The notes beneath the pieces are model-generated. The model was given only the letters and a program-made list of their open reading frames with translations. It was not told the DNA's origin and did no database searches. Positions 28,050-36,755 of a DNA stretch of 44,161 bases are shown piece after piece. This DNA comes from Gammaproteobacteria bacterium (GTDB lineage Bacteria > Pseudomonadota > Gammaproteobacteria > Ga0077536), in assembly GCA_016209015.1 (NCBI GenBank), contig JACQWY010000034.1, forward strand, positions 1-44,161, given 5' to 3'. Each line of letters begins with the position of its first letter. Within the stretch, counting starts at the first letter, position 1. A program made the translations under genes and the position numbers.

Positions 28050-29072
28050 ATGAGTCATGCCGTGCCCGCGCTCAGCATCCTGCTGCCGTATCGCAACGCC
28101 GCCGCGACGCTCGAGGCCTGCCTCGCGAGCATCGCCGCTCAGACTTGCGAGACCTACGAGCTCCTCGCGGTCGACGATCATTCGGGTGATCGCTCCGCCG
28201 ACATCGTGCGTGATCGCGCCGCCGTCGACCCGCGCATCCGCTGTCTCGCGAGTCCCGGACGCGGCCTCGTCGCGGCGCTGAATCACGGCCTCGGCGCGGC
28301 GACGGCCGCAATCGTCGCGCGCATGGACGCCGACGACGTCATGCACCCCGAGCGCCTCGCGCGTCAGCTCGCGCATCTGCGCGACGATGCGGCGCTCACG
28401 CTGTCCGCGAGCCGTGTGCGGGCTTTCCCGGACGAGCGCCTCACGGCCGGCTTCCGCGAATACCTGCGCTGGCAGAACGCCTGCCTCACGCCCGCAGATC
28501 TCGATGAAGAGATCTACGTCGAATCGCCGCTCGCGCATCCGAGCGTCGCGTTCCGCCGCGCGCCCGTGGTCGCGGCCGGCGGCTATCGCGACGGCGCGTT
28601 CCCGGAGGACTACGAGCTGTGGCTGCGCCTGCATCGGCTCGGTCACCGCATGGCGAAGCTGCCGGAGGTGCTGCTCGACTGGCGCGAGCATGCGCAGCGC
28701 ACGTCGCGCACGGATCCGCGCTACGGCCGCGAGGCCTTCGACCGCCTGCGGGCCGCGTTCCTCGCCGGCGATCCGCGACTCCTCGCACGGCGCGGGGAGC
28801 TCGTCATCTGGGGTGCAGGACGGCGCACGCGCCAGCGTTGCGCCCGGTTGCTGCAGGAAGGCTTCAGGCCGTGCGCCTGGATCGACATCGACCCGCGCAA
28901 GCTCGGCAATCGCCTCGACGGCGTGCCCGTGTGCTCACCGGATTTCCTGGAGCGCGAGCCGCGTCCGTTCGTGCTCGTCTACGTCGCGAACCACGGTGCG
29001 CGCGAGGAGATCGCCGCCGGGCTCGCCACGCTCGGTTACGCGCGGGGCAGGGACTGGCTCGCCGTCGGCTGA
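28050..29072 (+). CDS. Glycosyltransferase family 2 with C-terminal nucleotide-fold domain
   Basis: This 340-residue protein begins SILLPYRNAAATLEACLASI, a standard GT2 (GT-A fold) opening, followed by VDDHSGDRSADIV and the metal-binding DxD motif in VARMDADDVMHPE. Acceptor-side marks include FPEDYELWLRLHRLGHRM, with the catalytic-type ED. After the transferase domain (about 1-235) comes a small domain starting ELVIWGAGRRTRQRC, a GxGxxx nucleotide-fold segment seen appended to some GT2 enzymes. The start is the first ATG before this homology; its ribosome site is weak. Substrates are unknown. Confidence 0.88.
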   Translation: MSHAVPALSILLPYRNAAATLEACLASIAAQTCETYELLAVDDHSGDRSADIVRDRAAVDPRIRCLASPGRGLVAALNHGLGAATAAIVARMDADDVMHPERLARQLAHLRDDAALTLSASRVRAFPDERLTAGFREYLRWQNACLTPADLDEEIYVESPLAHPSVAFRRAPVVAAGGYRDGAFPEDYELWLRLHRLGHRMAKLPEVLLDWREHAQRTSRTDPRYGREAFDRLRAAFLAGDPRLLARRGELVIWGAGRRTRQRCARLLQEGFRPCAWIDIDPRKLGNRLDGVPVCSPDFLEREPRPFVLVYVANHGAREEIAAGLATLGYARGRDWLAVG

Positions 29073-29095
29073 AGGCGCATCGAACGCCCTCTTCG

Positions 29096-29746
29096 CTACG
29101 CGCGCGAGCCGTTTCGCCGGCGCGTGACCGGCGCGACGAGCCAGGGCAGTACGGCACCGAGCAGCCACACCCCCGCAGGCAGCGGCACGGGCGCAGGAAA
29201 TTCGCCGACCACGCGTAACCGGCCGGCGATCGACCAGGCTTCCTCACCCGGTCCTGCGTTCGCATCGATCGCGAGCGAGCCGATGAACAATTCGAGGCCC
29301 GTGATGAGCGCGCCGTGGAAATCGGGTCCCGTCAGGCCGGGTGCGAAGCTGAAGAAATTGCTCTCGAAATCGACGAGCCCCAACCCGCCGCCGTCCTTGC
29401 CGATCGCATCGTAGCGGGCATCGTCGACGACACCGTTCGTCGCGCGTGCGAGGAAGTCCGGGTACTGCGGATCGTCGGCGGCGCTGTTCAGCGAAAACGT
29501 CTGCCCCGCCGAGGCGGCGTCGAGCTGCAGGCCGTCGAATACGAGCGTGCCGGGATCCGTCAGTCCGTTCGGGGCGACGGAATAGCCGAAGTGCACGACG
29601 AGGTAGGGCGGCGCGCCCGGTTCGGGGCCGATCGGAATGTCGTAGCTCGTCGCGAAATCGAACGTGCCGAGCACCGCGGCGTGGCTGGTCGAAAACGAGG
29701 CCGCGAGGGCGGCGCCGAGCGCGAGCTGCCGGAGCATGGGCTGCAT
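29096..29746 (-). CDS. Exported protein with VPLPA-type C-terminal sorting signal
   Basis: This 216-residue protein has a signal peptide (LALGAALAASFSTSHAA) and, at the other end, a tripartite sorting signal: VPLPAGVWLLGAVL, a hydrophobic span and a basic tail (RRRNGSRA). That is the VPLPA variant of PEP-CTERM, handled by exosortase-type transpeptidases. I chose the ATG at 29746 because GAGGAG precedes it; a longer frame exists upstream. The body (VLGTFDFATSYDIPIG and onward) looks like a small beta-rich secreted domain, otherwise unrecognised. No exosortase gene is in the window, so the processing enzyme must be elsewhere if the signal is used. Confidence 0.82.
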   Translation of the reverse strand: MQPMLRQLALGAALAASFSTSHAAVLGTFDFATSYDIPIGPEPGAPPYLVVHFGYSVAPNGLTDPGTLVFDGLQLDAASAGQTFSLNSAADDPQYPDFLARATNGVVDDARYDAIGKDGGGLGLVDFESNFFSFAPGLTGPDFHGALITGLELFIGSLAIDANAGPGEEAWSIAGRLRVVGEFPAPVPLPAGVWLLGAVLPWLVAPVTRRRNGSRA

Positions 29747-29866
29747 GGGTCGTCTCCTCGTCGCAATGATTTCGTCGTCGGGAGCATACCAAGCATGCAG
29801 TGCAATGTGCGGTGCACGGTGCGTCGAATGTCGCATTCCCGGGATCGGGGCGCGTCGTGACGTCCT

Positions 29867-30640
29867 TCAACCGCGCCCGACGTAAGGCATCTTCGTCGCC
29901 ATCACCGTCATGAAGAGCACGTTCGCGCCGAGCGGCAGACGTGCCATGGCCATGAACGTCTCGACGAGCGAGGCCATGTCCATGCGCGGCTCGACGCGGA
30001 CACTGCCGTCCGCCTGCGGCACGCCGCGCGTCATCGCTGCCGTCATGTCGCTCGCGACGTTGCCGATGTCGATCTGCCCGACCGCGATGTCGAAGGCCCG
30101 GCCGTCGAGCGCCGCGGCGCGCGTGAGTCCGGTGATCGCGTGCTTCGTCGCCGTGTAGGCGATCGAGCCCGGCCGCGGCGCATGGGCGGATATCGAACCG
30201 TTGTTGATGATGCGGCCGCCCTGCGGACGCTGCCCGCGCATCAGATCGAAAGCCCGCGACAGGCAGAAGAACGCGCCGTTGAAGTTCGTGTCGACCGCGC
30301 GCCGCCAGTCGGCGGCCGACAGTTCGTCCGGCGTCGCGGCGGGCAGAAAGATGCCGGCGTTGTTGAACAGCAGATCGAGACGGCCGTAGCGCGCCCGGAC
30401 GGCATCGAACAGCGCGGCGACCGCGGATTCGTCGCTGACGTCGGTGCTGATCGCGACGGCGCGGCTGGCGATGTCGCCGAAGGGATCGCCCGCCGCGGCG
30501 ATCGCTGTCTCGAGCGTCGCGACGCGCCGCCCCGCGAACACGACACGCCAGCCGTCGTGGAGCAGCGCGGTGGCGCAGGCGCGACCGATGCCGGAGCCGG
30601 CACCGGTGACGAGGGCGATGCGATCGTGGGGTGTGCTCAT
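29867..30640 (-). CDS. Short-chain dehydrogenase/reductase
   Basis: This 257-residue protein is a classical SDR with the cofactor motif TGAGSGIG (12-19), the NNAG motif near 93-96, catalytic Ser149, Tyr162 and Lys166 (YTATK). Arg38-39 in VVFAGRRV suggests NADP(H) preference; this is inference. The start is the ATG at 30640 (MSTPHDRIALVTG); a longer frame reaches 30715 but is not needed. The gene lies 247 bp downstream of the thioesterase on the same strand and may be cotranscribed with it. The substrate is unknown. A ketone- or alcohol-oxidising role would fit the neighbouring carboxylase cluster, but that is context only. Confidence 0.9.
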   Translation of the reverse strand: MSTPHDRIALVTGAGSGIGRACATALLHDGWRVVFAGRRVATLETAIAAAGDPFGDIASRAVAISTDVSDESAVAALFDAVRARYGRLDLLFNNAGIFLPAATPDELSAADWRRAVDTNFNGAFFCLSRAFDLMRGQRPQGGRIINNGSISAHAPRPGSIAYTATKHAITGLTRAAALDGRAFDIAVGQIDIGNVASDMTAAMTRGVPQADGSVRVEPRMDMASLVETFMAMARLPLGANVLFMTVMATKMPYVGRG

Positions 30641-30887
30641 CGGAGGGTCTCGCCTGTGGAATGCCGACTCGAGAGGGCGTTGCCGAAGACTGATGTACTG
30701 CGGTGTCACATGCAACCGCCGCGCGCGGCACGTCGCGCCGGGCTCGTCCGTCGGACCCGGCGACGAGGTTCGGGAAAACGAGCAGCGTGGAGCGATCCGC
30801 GCTGCCGGAGAGCGTGCTCACCGGAGACAGCGGCCTCCGCTGCGAGACGGGCTCGCAGCGCCCAACCCGGTGTCGCCGCAGCGCGCC

Positions 30888-31820
30888 TCAGCCGCGGCGC
30901 AGATGCGTGGTCATCGCCTCGAGCACGCGTCTTCCGCCGTCGCCGGTGATCGAAGTGCGCACGAGCGCGACGTTGCGACCGCGTTGTTCGATGCGCGCGT
31001 CCGCAGCGATCTCGGCCCCTTCACCGGGACTCAGGAACCAGGCCGAGATCGAGGACACCGTCCACTCGGCGGACAGTGCGGCGGCCGCGGTCACGAGCGC
31101 CATGCCGATCTGCAGGCCGCCCTGCATGTGACCGACGCGATTGCCGAGATGCGCGCCGTTCGCGGTGCGGCAGTGTGCACCGGCGGGCGTGGCCTCGGGC
31201 AGCATGCCCCAGAAGTGCTTGAGGAAACCGCGCGGGCCGTGGGTGGCCGCGAGCGCCTGATCGGCACGCGCGAGCACGGCCCGTTCGTGCGGCGCGAGCC
31301 CGGCTTCGTCGAGCGGTGCGACGCCGGCGTGCACGGCATCGACGATCGGATGCATGGCGCGGCCGGGCGGCGGATCCATCACCATGAACGCGCCGTGGCC
31401 ATAGAGCACCGGCCGTCCGCTTGCATGGAGCGTCGTGCGACACAGACCCTGGCGGCTGCTCGCCCCTTCGAGAAAGCATTCGAACTCGCCGCGCGATTCG
31501 ATCGCACCGCGGAGCGGCGCGCCGGTGAACTGCAGGCCGAGACTCACGGTCGCGAGGCGCTGCGACGGCGCGAGATTCGCACGCACCGTGCAGCCCATGG
31601 AGATGTCGGCGAGGAAGCTCACCGCGCCGATGTCGACCTCACCGAACTCGTCCTCGAGATGCGGACCCGCGTCGATCGTCGCGCGCACTTCCGCCGGCGT
31701 GGTCAGCGGGAAGCGCGTGCCGAGCAGGTTGCCCGAGTAGTTGAAGCCCGGCGTGCGCTCGAGCGCGAGCGCGGTGAGCACGCGACGGCGCAGCGCGGCG
31801 ATGTCGTCCGGGATCGTCAC
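30888..31820 (-). CDS. Double-hotdog acyl-CoA thioesterase (PaaI-like)
   Basis: This protein of about 310 residues seems to contain two hotdog folds in tandem. The first spans roughly FNYSGNLLGTRF to LYGHGAFMVMD, and the second carries NRVGHMQGGLQIGMALVTAA, the PaaI-like active-site helix, then SISAWFLSPGEG. Such enzymes hydrolyse acyl-CoA thioesters. I propose the GTG at 31820 (MTIPDDIAALRRRV) because homology begins there. Upstream, in the same frame, lies a piece of an unrelated alpha/beta hydrolase, so an ATG-started fusion is not expected. The GTG overlaps the stop of the remnant peptide (GTGA at 31817-31820). Confidence 0.75.
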   Translation of the reverse strand: MTIPDDIAALRRRVLTALALERTPGFNYSGNLLGTRFPLTTPAEVRATIDAGPHLEDEFGEVDIGAVSFLADISMGCTVRANLAPSQRLATVSLGLQFTGAPLRGAIESRGEFECFLEGASSRQGLCRTTLHASGRPVLYGHGAFMVMDPPPGRAMHPIVDAVHAGVAPLDEAGLAPHERAVLARADQALAATHGPRGFLKHFWGMLPEATPAGAHCRTANGAHLGNRVGHMQGGLQIGMALVTAAAALSAEWTVSSISAWFLSPGEGAEIAADARIEQRGRNVALVRTSITGDGGRRVLEAMTTHLRRG

Positions 31821-31984
31821 GGGCAGCGGGGAGCTTGCTGTCGATGCGACGGCGATGAGATGCCGGCAAACGAACGGAGCGTCCGGGAAGCCGTGGAGAC
31901 GAGCGCGAGCGGTCCCGCACCCGCCCCGCGATATTCGAACGTGAGCCCGTTCGCCGCCACGGTGCCCCGCTTCATGTCCGACAT
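31821..31984 (-). pseudogene. N-terminal remnant of an alpha/beta hydrolase, frameshifted
   Basis: A well-placed start (ATG at 31984 with GGAGG six bases before) opens MSDMKRGTVAANGLTFEYRG followed by GAGPLAL, the typical first strands of an alpha/beta hydrolase. One base further on in a different frame the expected next block appears, LHGFPDAPFVCRHLIA, which contains the oxyanion-hole HG and the usual WRHLI-type segment. A single missing base after GPLAL explains the break. The rest of the hydrolase, including the nucleophile, is absent. The broken frame yields a 55-residue peptide whose TGA overlaps the thioesterase GTG. Confidence 0.75.
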
Positions 31985-32063
31985 CCTGGCCCTCCTGTCG
32001 TGTCGATTCTCTGCAGCCTGCGCGTGATCCGGGCGGCGAGTGCGCCCGCCTGCGCCACCTTAT

Positions 32064-32127
32064 ACTTTCAGTCACAAATCATTTGCTCGCGCTGCGCATT
32101 AAACCGCGCGGGCGCCGCCTTTAGAAT
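32064..32127 (+). promoter_or_regulatory. Promoter and operator of the carboxylase operon (block B)
   Basis: A sigma70-type promoter is visible with -35 TTAAAC (32099-32104), a 17-bp spacer and -10 TAGAAT (32122-32127). Upstream is an operator-like block, GTCACAAATCATTTGC (32071-32086), containing the perfect palindrome CAAAT-C-ATTTG centred on 32080. Every one of these elements recurs at the same relative spacing before the luciferase-like gene (block A, 41549-41612). Confidence 0.75.
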
Positions 32128-32239
32128 CGCCGCATCTCTCCAATCTGTCCGAGTTGCCGTTCCGGACCGCGTACCTCACTCGACGGGCTGCGCGCTTTCC
32201 CGCGGACGGTGTGGATCGCCACAACCTCAGGAAGTGGAT

Positions 32240-32350
32240 ATGGGCGGCGGCAGCATTTCGAACATGTTCCTCCGGGCGGTCCGTGACGGACCGCGCGCGG
32301 CGCCCATCCGCCTCCATGCACGCATCGCCGAGTCTTGGGAGCAGCCATGA
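32240..32350 (+). CDS. Small ORF (36 aa) coupled to the carboxylase beta gene
   Basis: Within the leader of the carboxylase operon is a 36-codon frame, MGGGSISNMFLRAVRDGPRA and onward to IAESWEQP. AGGAAG lies five bases before its ATG, a better ribosome site than many genes here have. Its TGA overlaps the ATG of the next gene (ATGA at 32347-32350). This arrangement suggests it is translated and couples translation to the carboxylase gene. I do not recognise the sequence; it could be a real small protein or a leader peptide. Confidence 0.5.
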   Translation: MGGGSISNMFLRAVRDGPRAAPIRLHARIAESWEQP

Positions 32351-34515
32351 ATCATTCTTCGATCATGATCGCCATCGACGCGGGCGGCACGATGACCGAC
32401 GCGTATCTCACCGACGAGCACGGCAACTTCGCGGTCGGCAAAGCCCTGACGAATCGCGCCGCCGAGCACGAGAGCTATCTCGAGGCGGTGGACGACGCCG
32501 CCAAGGTATGGGGACTCGACGGCGCCACCGTACACCAGCGCTCGATTCTTTCTGTCTACACCGGCACCGCGATGCTGAACGCGATGCTCATGCACAAGGG
32601 CAAGCGCGTCGGCATGCTGGTCACGCGCGGCTTCGAGCACTCGACGATCCAGGAGCGCGGGCTCACCTACCTCGGCCAGTCCTACCATGAGATCCTCCAT
32701 CAGCGCTTGCACGAACACACGCCGCCGCTGATGGACCCGAGACACGTCCGCGGGATCACGGAACGGATCGAGAGCGGCAGCTACTACGGCCTGTCGCCGG
32801 CCGGCGGCGTGCTCGTGCCGCTGAACGAGGCCGACGTGCGGCGCGAGACGGCGTTTCTGCTCGACGAAGGCGTCGAAGCGATCGGTATCGTCTTCCTGTT
32901 TTCGTATCTCAATCCTGCACACGAGCGCCGCGCCGCCGAAATCGCCCGTGAGGTGATCGCAGCCCAGGGCCGGGACATCCGCGTCATCACTTCGGCGGAT
33001 CTCATTCCGGTGATCAAGGAGAACCAGCGCCTGAAGAGCGTGCTGATCGAGGCCTACACGGCCGACGAAGCCCGCAAGCAACTCGGCGCCGTCGAGTGCG
33101 CCGCGCGCGATGCCGGCTACAAGTCACGCCTGCTCACCGTCACGAGCTACGGCAGCGTGGTCAGCATCGACACGCCGCGCCTCTACGAGACCATCATCTC
33201 GGGGCCGGTCGGCGGGCTGATGGGCGGCAAGCGCATCGCCGATCTCAAGGGGCTCGACAGCGTGGTGTGCTGCGACATGGGCGGCACGAGCTTCGACGTC
33301 GGGCTGATCGTCGGCGGCGGGATCGGCATCGTCCACGAACCGGATTTCGCCGGTCACCGCCTCGCTCTGCCGATGGTCGCGCTCGATTCCATCGGCGCGG
33401 GCGCGGGCAGCGTGATCCACGTCGACCCCGTCACCAAGAACATCGAGCTCGGCCCGGACTCCGCCGGGGCGCGCGTCGGCGTGTGTTACAAGCATCCCGA
33501 GATCACGGTCTCCGATCTCGACGTCGCGCTCGGCTACCTCAACCCGGACTACTTCCTGGGCGGCAAGATCACGCTCGATCGCGAGCGTGCGCTGAGCATC
33601 CTCGAGGAGCGCCTCGCGAAACCGCTCGGCCAGGATCTCTTCGTGGCCGCGGAGGGCGTACTCGAAGTCATGCACACGCGCATGAAGGAGCTCGTCTATT
33701 CCATGCTGCTCGCCCGCGGCTACGAGCCGAGCTCCTACACGCTCTTCATGTACGGGGGCGGCGGGCCGCTGCATCTGTGGGGCGTGACCGAAGGCATTCC
33801 GCTCGCCGGCGTCGCCACGTTTCCCTGGGCGGCCGCATTCTCGGCCTTCGGCGCAACGGCCGCCGAGTACTCGCACCGCTACCAGGCGGGCGCGAGCCTC
33901 GTCATTCCCCTGAAGCCGAATGCAGAGGAACGTGCGAATGCCGCCGGACACTTCAACCGGGTGTTCGCGGACCTCGAGACGCAGGCCTATCGCGAGCTCG
34001 CCGCGGAGGGTTTCGGGCGCGAGCAGGTGCGCTTCAGCTACGGGATGCAGGCGCGTTATCTCGGTCTCCTCGAGAGTCTCGGCGTCAGCCTGCCGATGGG
34101 ACGCATCGACGACGCCGGCGATCTCGAGCGCGCGATCCAGGCCTTCGAGGATCAGTACGAGAAGGTTTATGCACGGGGTGCGAAGTACCGCGAGGCGGGT
34201 TACTTCATCTCCGAATTCTTCGTCGAAGCTTTCGCCGAGAAGCCGAAGCCCGCGCTGCCCGTGCAGCCGCTCGCGGCGCCCGAGCCCGCAGCGGCAGCCT
34301 ACAAGACCCGGCGCAAGGTCTTCCATCGCCGGCGTTGGATCGATTTCGAAATTCTCGAGATGGCGCACCTGAAGCCGGGCAATCGCGTGCCCGGGCCGGC
34401 GATCATCGAGGATCCGATGACGACGCTCGTCATCCCGCCCGGCAAGGCGGTGGAGTTCGACGCGCACGGATTGATCTGGTACCGCGACGCAGCCGCAACG
34501 GGAGAACGCACATGA
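32347..34515 (+). CDS. Acetone-carboxylase-type beta subunit (hydantoinase A/oxoprolinase family)
   Basis: This 722-residue protein is the ATP-using subunit of a three-part ketone carboxylase. ASKHA-fold nucleotide motifs are present: IDAGGTMTDAYL (phosphate 1, residue 10 on), VVCCDMGGTSFDVGLI (phosphate 2) and LFMYGGGGPLHLWG (adenosine side). The size and place (beta, then alpha, then gamma) match the acxABC order of acetone carboxylase. In that family this subunit phosphorylates substrate and bicarbonate for carboxylation. Hydantoinase or 5-oxoprolinase is the generic alternative, but the gamma gene downstream argues for carboxylase. It starts at the ATG overlapping the small ORF, and its stop overlaps the alpha gene start (ATGA). 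Confidence 0.9.
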   Translation: MNHSSIMIAIDAGGTMTDAYLTDEHGNFAVGKALTNRAAEHESYLEAVDDAAKVWGLDGATVHQRSILSVYTGTAMLNAMLMHKGKRVGMLVTRGFEHSTIQERGLTYLGQSYHEILHQRLHEHTPPLMDPRHVRGITERIESGSYYGLSPAGGVLVPLNEADVRRETAFLLDEGVEAIGIVFLFSYLNPAHERRAAEIAREVIAAQGRDIRVITSADLIPVIKENQRLKSVLIEAYTADEARKQLGAVECAARDAGYKSRLLTVTSYGSVVSIDTPRLYETIISGPVGGLMGGKRIADLKGLDSVVCCDMGGTSFDVGLIVGGGIGIVHEPDFAGHRLALPMVALDSIGAGAGSVIHVDPVTKNIELGPDSAGARVGVCYKHPEITVSDLDVALGYLNPDYFLGGKITLDRERALSILEERLAKPLGQDLFVAAEGVLEVMHTRMKELVYSMLLARGYEPSSYTLFMYGGGGPLHLWGVTEGIPLAGVATFPWAAAFSAFGATAAEYSHRYQAGASLVIPLKPNAEERANAAGHFNRVFADLETQAYRELAAEGFGREQVRFSYGMQARYLGLLESLGVSLPMGRIDDAGDLERAIQAFEDQYEKVYARGAKYREAGYFISEFFVEAFAEKPKPALPVQPLAAPEPAAAAYKTRRKVFHRRRWIDFEILEMAHLKPGNRVPGPAIIEDPMTTLVIPPGKAVEFDAHGLIWYRDAAATGERT

Positions 34516-36755
34516 CGCCACCGAACGACGCCGCGCTGCAGGAAGCGCCGGCCCGCGCCGCGAGCGCGACCACGAGCCTGAAAACACTGCTCGCCGAGCG
34601 CGACCGCCTCTCGACGGACTGTTATTACGGGGTCACGACGCTGCAGCTCAAGGACGCGGATCCGACGCGCTACGAGCGTTTCTATTCGGCGTTGCGCGTC
34701 GGGCTGTTCTCGGCGCGCGAGGTCTCGAAGTTCGTCTCGGCCTCGCCGGGCTCGCGCGAAATGGGCGAGCTCCTCTTCGGGCTGCTCACGCCCGAGGGCG
34801 ATCCCATCGGCATTTCCCAGGGCCTCGCCGGCAGTCTCGCCTCGATGCCGATCGGCGTGCGCTGGATGATCGTGAACGACTACGAGACGAATCCCGGAAT
34901 TCGCGAGGGCGACATCTTCTCGGGCGACGATCCCTACACCATGGGCGCGATCCACCCGGGCGACTGTTTCACTTATCTGCCGATCTTCTACGCCGGGCGC
35001 CTCGTGGCCTGGGCCACCGGCATGAACCACATCATGGATGTCGGCTCGATGATCGGCGGGAGCTGGCCGCCGTTCTCCCAGGACACCTTCACCGACGGTT
35101 TCGTCATGCCGCTCTCGAAGACCGGCGAGAACTACGAATATCACGCCTGGTGGCTGCAGGTCTGGAAGCGGCGCACGCGCGCCGCGGTGTTCAACATCCT
35201 CGACGAGAAGATGCGCCTGTCGGGATGTCAGATGATCGAGCGCAAGGTCCACGAGGTGATCGCGGAATTCGGACTCGACTACTTCGTCGAGGGCACGCGC
35301 GAAATCATCGAAGACGGCCGACGCGACGTGAAACGCAACATCCGCGCGCTGGCCGTACCGGGGCGCGCCCGCAACGCCGGGTTCCGCACTGCGGGCTACA
35401 CCGGCGTGGGGGTGCTGTTCCCGCTCGCCGATCGCGAATACCTGATCCACTTTCCCATCGAATCGCGGGTCGACGGCGAGGCCGGGCTCATGATTGACAC
35501 TGCCGGCGCGAGCCCCTGGGGCTTCCACTCCTACAACGGCTTTCCCGGCGCACTCCACGGCGCGGCCTATCTCTCGGTCATGGACGGCTATGCCCATGGC
35601 AGCAAGATCAATTACGGCCTCATGCACCACGTCCAGGTCGGCGCCGAGAAGGGTTCGGTGTTCAATCCGGACTACGAGCATGCTGCCGCCTCCAATCCCT
35701 GGGCGACGACGGTCGGGGTGATCTCGGGCGCGATCAACAATGCGAGCCGCGGCTTCCTCGCGCGCGGCTATCTCGAGGAATGCTGGACGGGCGAAGCCTC
35801 GTGGGACGGCGTGCAGGGCAGCGGCATCCTGCCGAACGGTCAGGGCTGGGGGTTCACGAACCTGCAGTTCGTCGGCGGCTCGGCGATGGGTGCATTCGCC
35901 TACAAGGACGGCCTGCCGACCGCCTGGACGAACTGGAACCACCGCTCGGACATCGGTAACGCGGAGGAATGGGAGTACGTCACGCCCGCACTGTATTACA
36001 TCGGGCGACGGCTCGTGCCGGAATACTGCGGCCACGGCAAGTTCAGGGGTGGCGTCGGCCACAGCGCGACTTACGTGATCCGCAATCCCGGCAGGCTCGC
36101 GGTGAACCGCGGCGGCGGCACCATGGCGCGCGGCACCGTGATCGCGAACGGCATGGCGGGCGGCTATCCCGCGCCGGGCGTGTTCGTGAAGACCTATCAC
36201 GAGACGAACATGCAGAAGCGCATGGCGGCGGGCGAGCCCTTCCCGAGCTCGCCCTTCGAAATCGACGAGTTCATCGGCAACGGCCAGCTCAAGGTCCGCC
36301 GCTCGACGACCTGGAAACAGGACACGCCGCCGATCGAGATGAAGGACGGCGACATCTACACGCATGCCTCCGGCGCCGGCGGCGGTTGGGGCGATCCGCT
36401 CGAACGCCTGCCGAAGCTCGTCGCCGAGGACATCGTCAACGGCTGGCTCGGCGTCGAGACGGCACGCGAGGTGTACGGCGTGAAATTCGACGCTGCAGCA
36501 GGCGGCGAGGGCCTCGACCTCGAGGGCACGGCGAAGCTGCGGGCGACGATCCGCAAGCGCCGCCTGCAGCGCGGAGTCCCGGTCAAGGACTGGTGGCGGG
36601 TGGAGCGGCGCCGCGTGATGGCCGGCGACTTCATCACGACGGTGCGCGCCATGCACCAGGAATGCATGACATTCGCCCGCTACCGCGAGGAATTCACGGG
36701 CTTCTGGGGTCTGGAAGCGGATTTCGGCTTCGATGACGAAGGAGAGCGGACATGA
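34512..36755 (+). CDS. Acetone-carboxylase-type alpha subunit (hydantoinase B family)
   Basis: This 747-residue protein is the metal-bearing catalytic subunit. GGAGAA precedes the ATG, which overlaps the beta-gene stop. The segment DDPYTMGAIHPGDCF followed by ATGMNHIMDVG places His148, Asp151 and His173 with the spacing (0, +3, +25) that I recall for the Mn ligands of Xanthobacter acetone carboxylase; this comparison is from memory. GGVGHSATYVI and GAGGGWGDPLERLP are conserved HyuB-family stretches. The chain is close to the usual length of about 770. It should carboxylate a ketone carbon to a beta-keto acid; the actual ketone (acetone, acetophenone or something else) is not determinable. Confidence 0.9.
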   Translation: MTPPNDAALQEAPARAASATTSLKTLLAERDRLSTDCYYGVTTLQLKDADPTRYERFYSALRVGLFSAREVSKFVSASPGSREMGELLFGLLTPEGDPIGISQGLAGSLASMPIGVRWMIVNDYETNPGIREGDIFSGDDPYTMGAIHPGDCFTYLPIFYAGRLVAWATGMNHIMDVGSMIGGSWPPFSQDTFTDGFVMPLSKTGENYEYHAWWLQVWKRRTRAAVFNILDEKMRLSGCQMIERKVHEVIAEFGLDYFVEGTREIIEDGRRDVKRNIRALAVPGRARNAGFRTAGYTGVGVLFPLADREYLIHFPIESRVDGEAGLMIDTAGASPWGFHSYNGFPGALHGAAYLSVMDGYAHGSKINYGLMHHVQVGAEKGSVFNPDYEHAAASNPWATTVGVISGAINNASRGFLARGYLEECWTGEASWDGVQGSGILPNGQGWGFTNLQFVGGSAMGAFAYKDGLPTAWTNWNHRSDIGNAEEWEYVTPALYYIGRRLVPEYCGHGKFRGGVGHSATYVIRNPGRLAVNRGGGTMARGTVIANGMAGGYPAPGVFVKTYHETNMQKRMAAGEPFPSSPFEIDEFIGNGQLKVRRSTTWKQDTPPIEMKDGDIYTHASGAGGGWGDPLERLPKLVAEDIVNGWLGVETAREVYGVKFDAAAGGEGLDLEGTAKLRATIRKRRLQRGVPVKDWWRVERRRVMAGDFITTVRAMHQECMTFARYREEFTGFWGLEADFGFDDEGERT

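Noticed and set aside
32335-32346. TTG start for the carboxylase beta subunit
   Set aside because: The ATG at 32347 is directly preceded by GGGAG, and family homology begins right after it.
33096-34511. Long upstream extension of the carboxylase alpha frame
   Set aside because: This part overlaps the beta gene in another frame. The alpha gene starts at the ATG at 34512 with GGAGAA just before it.
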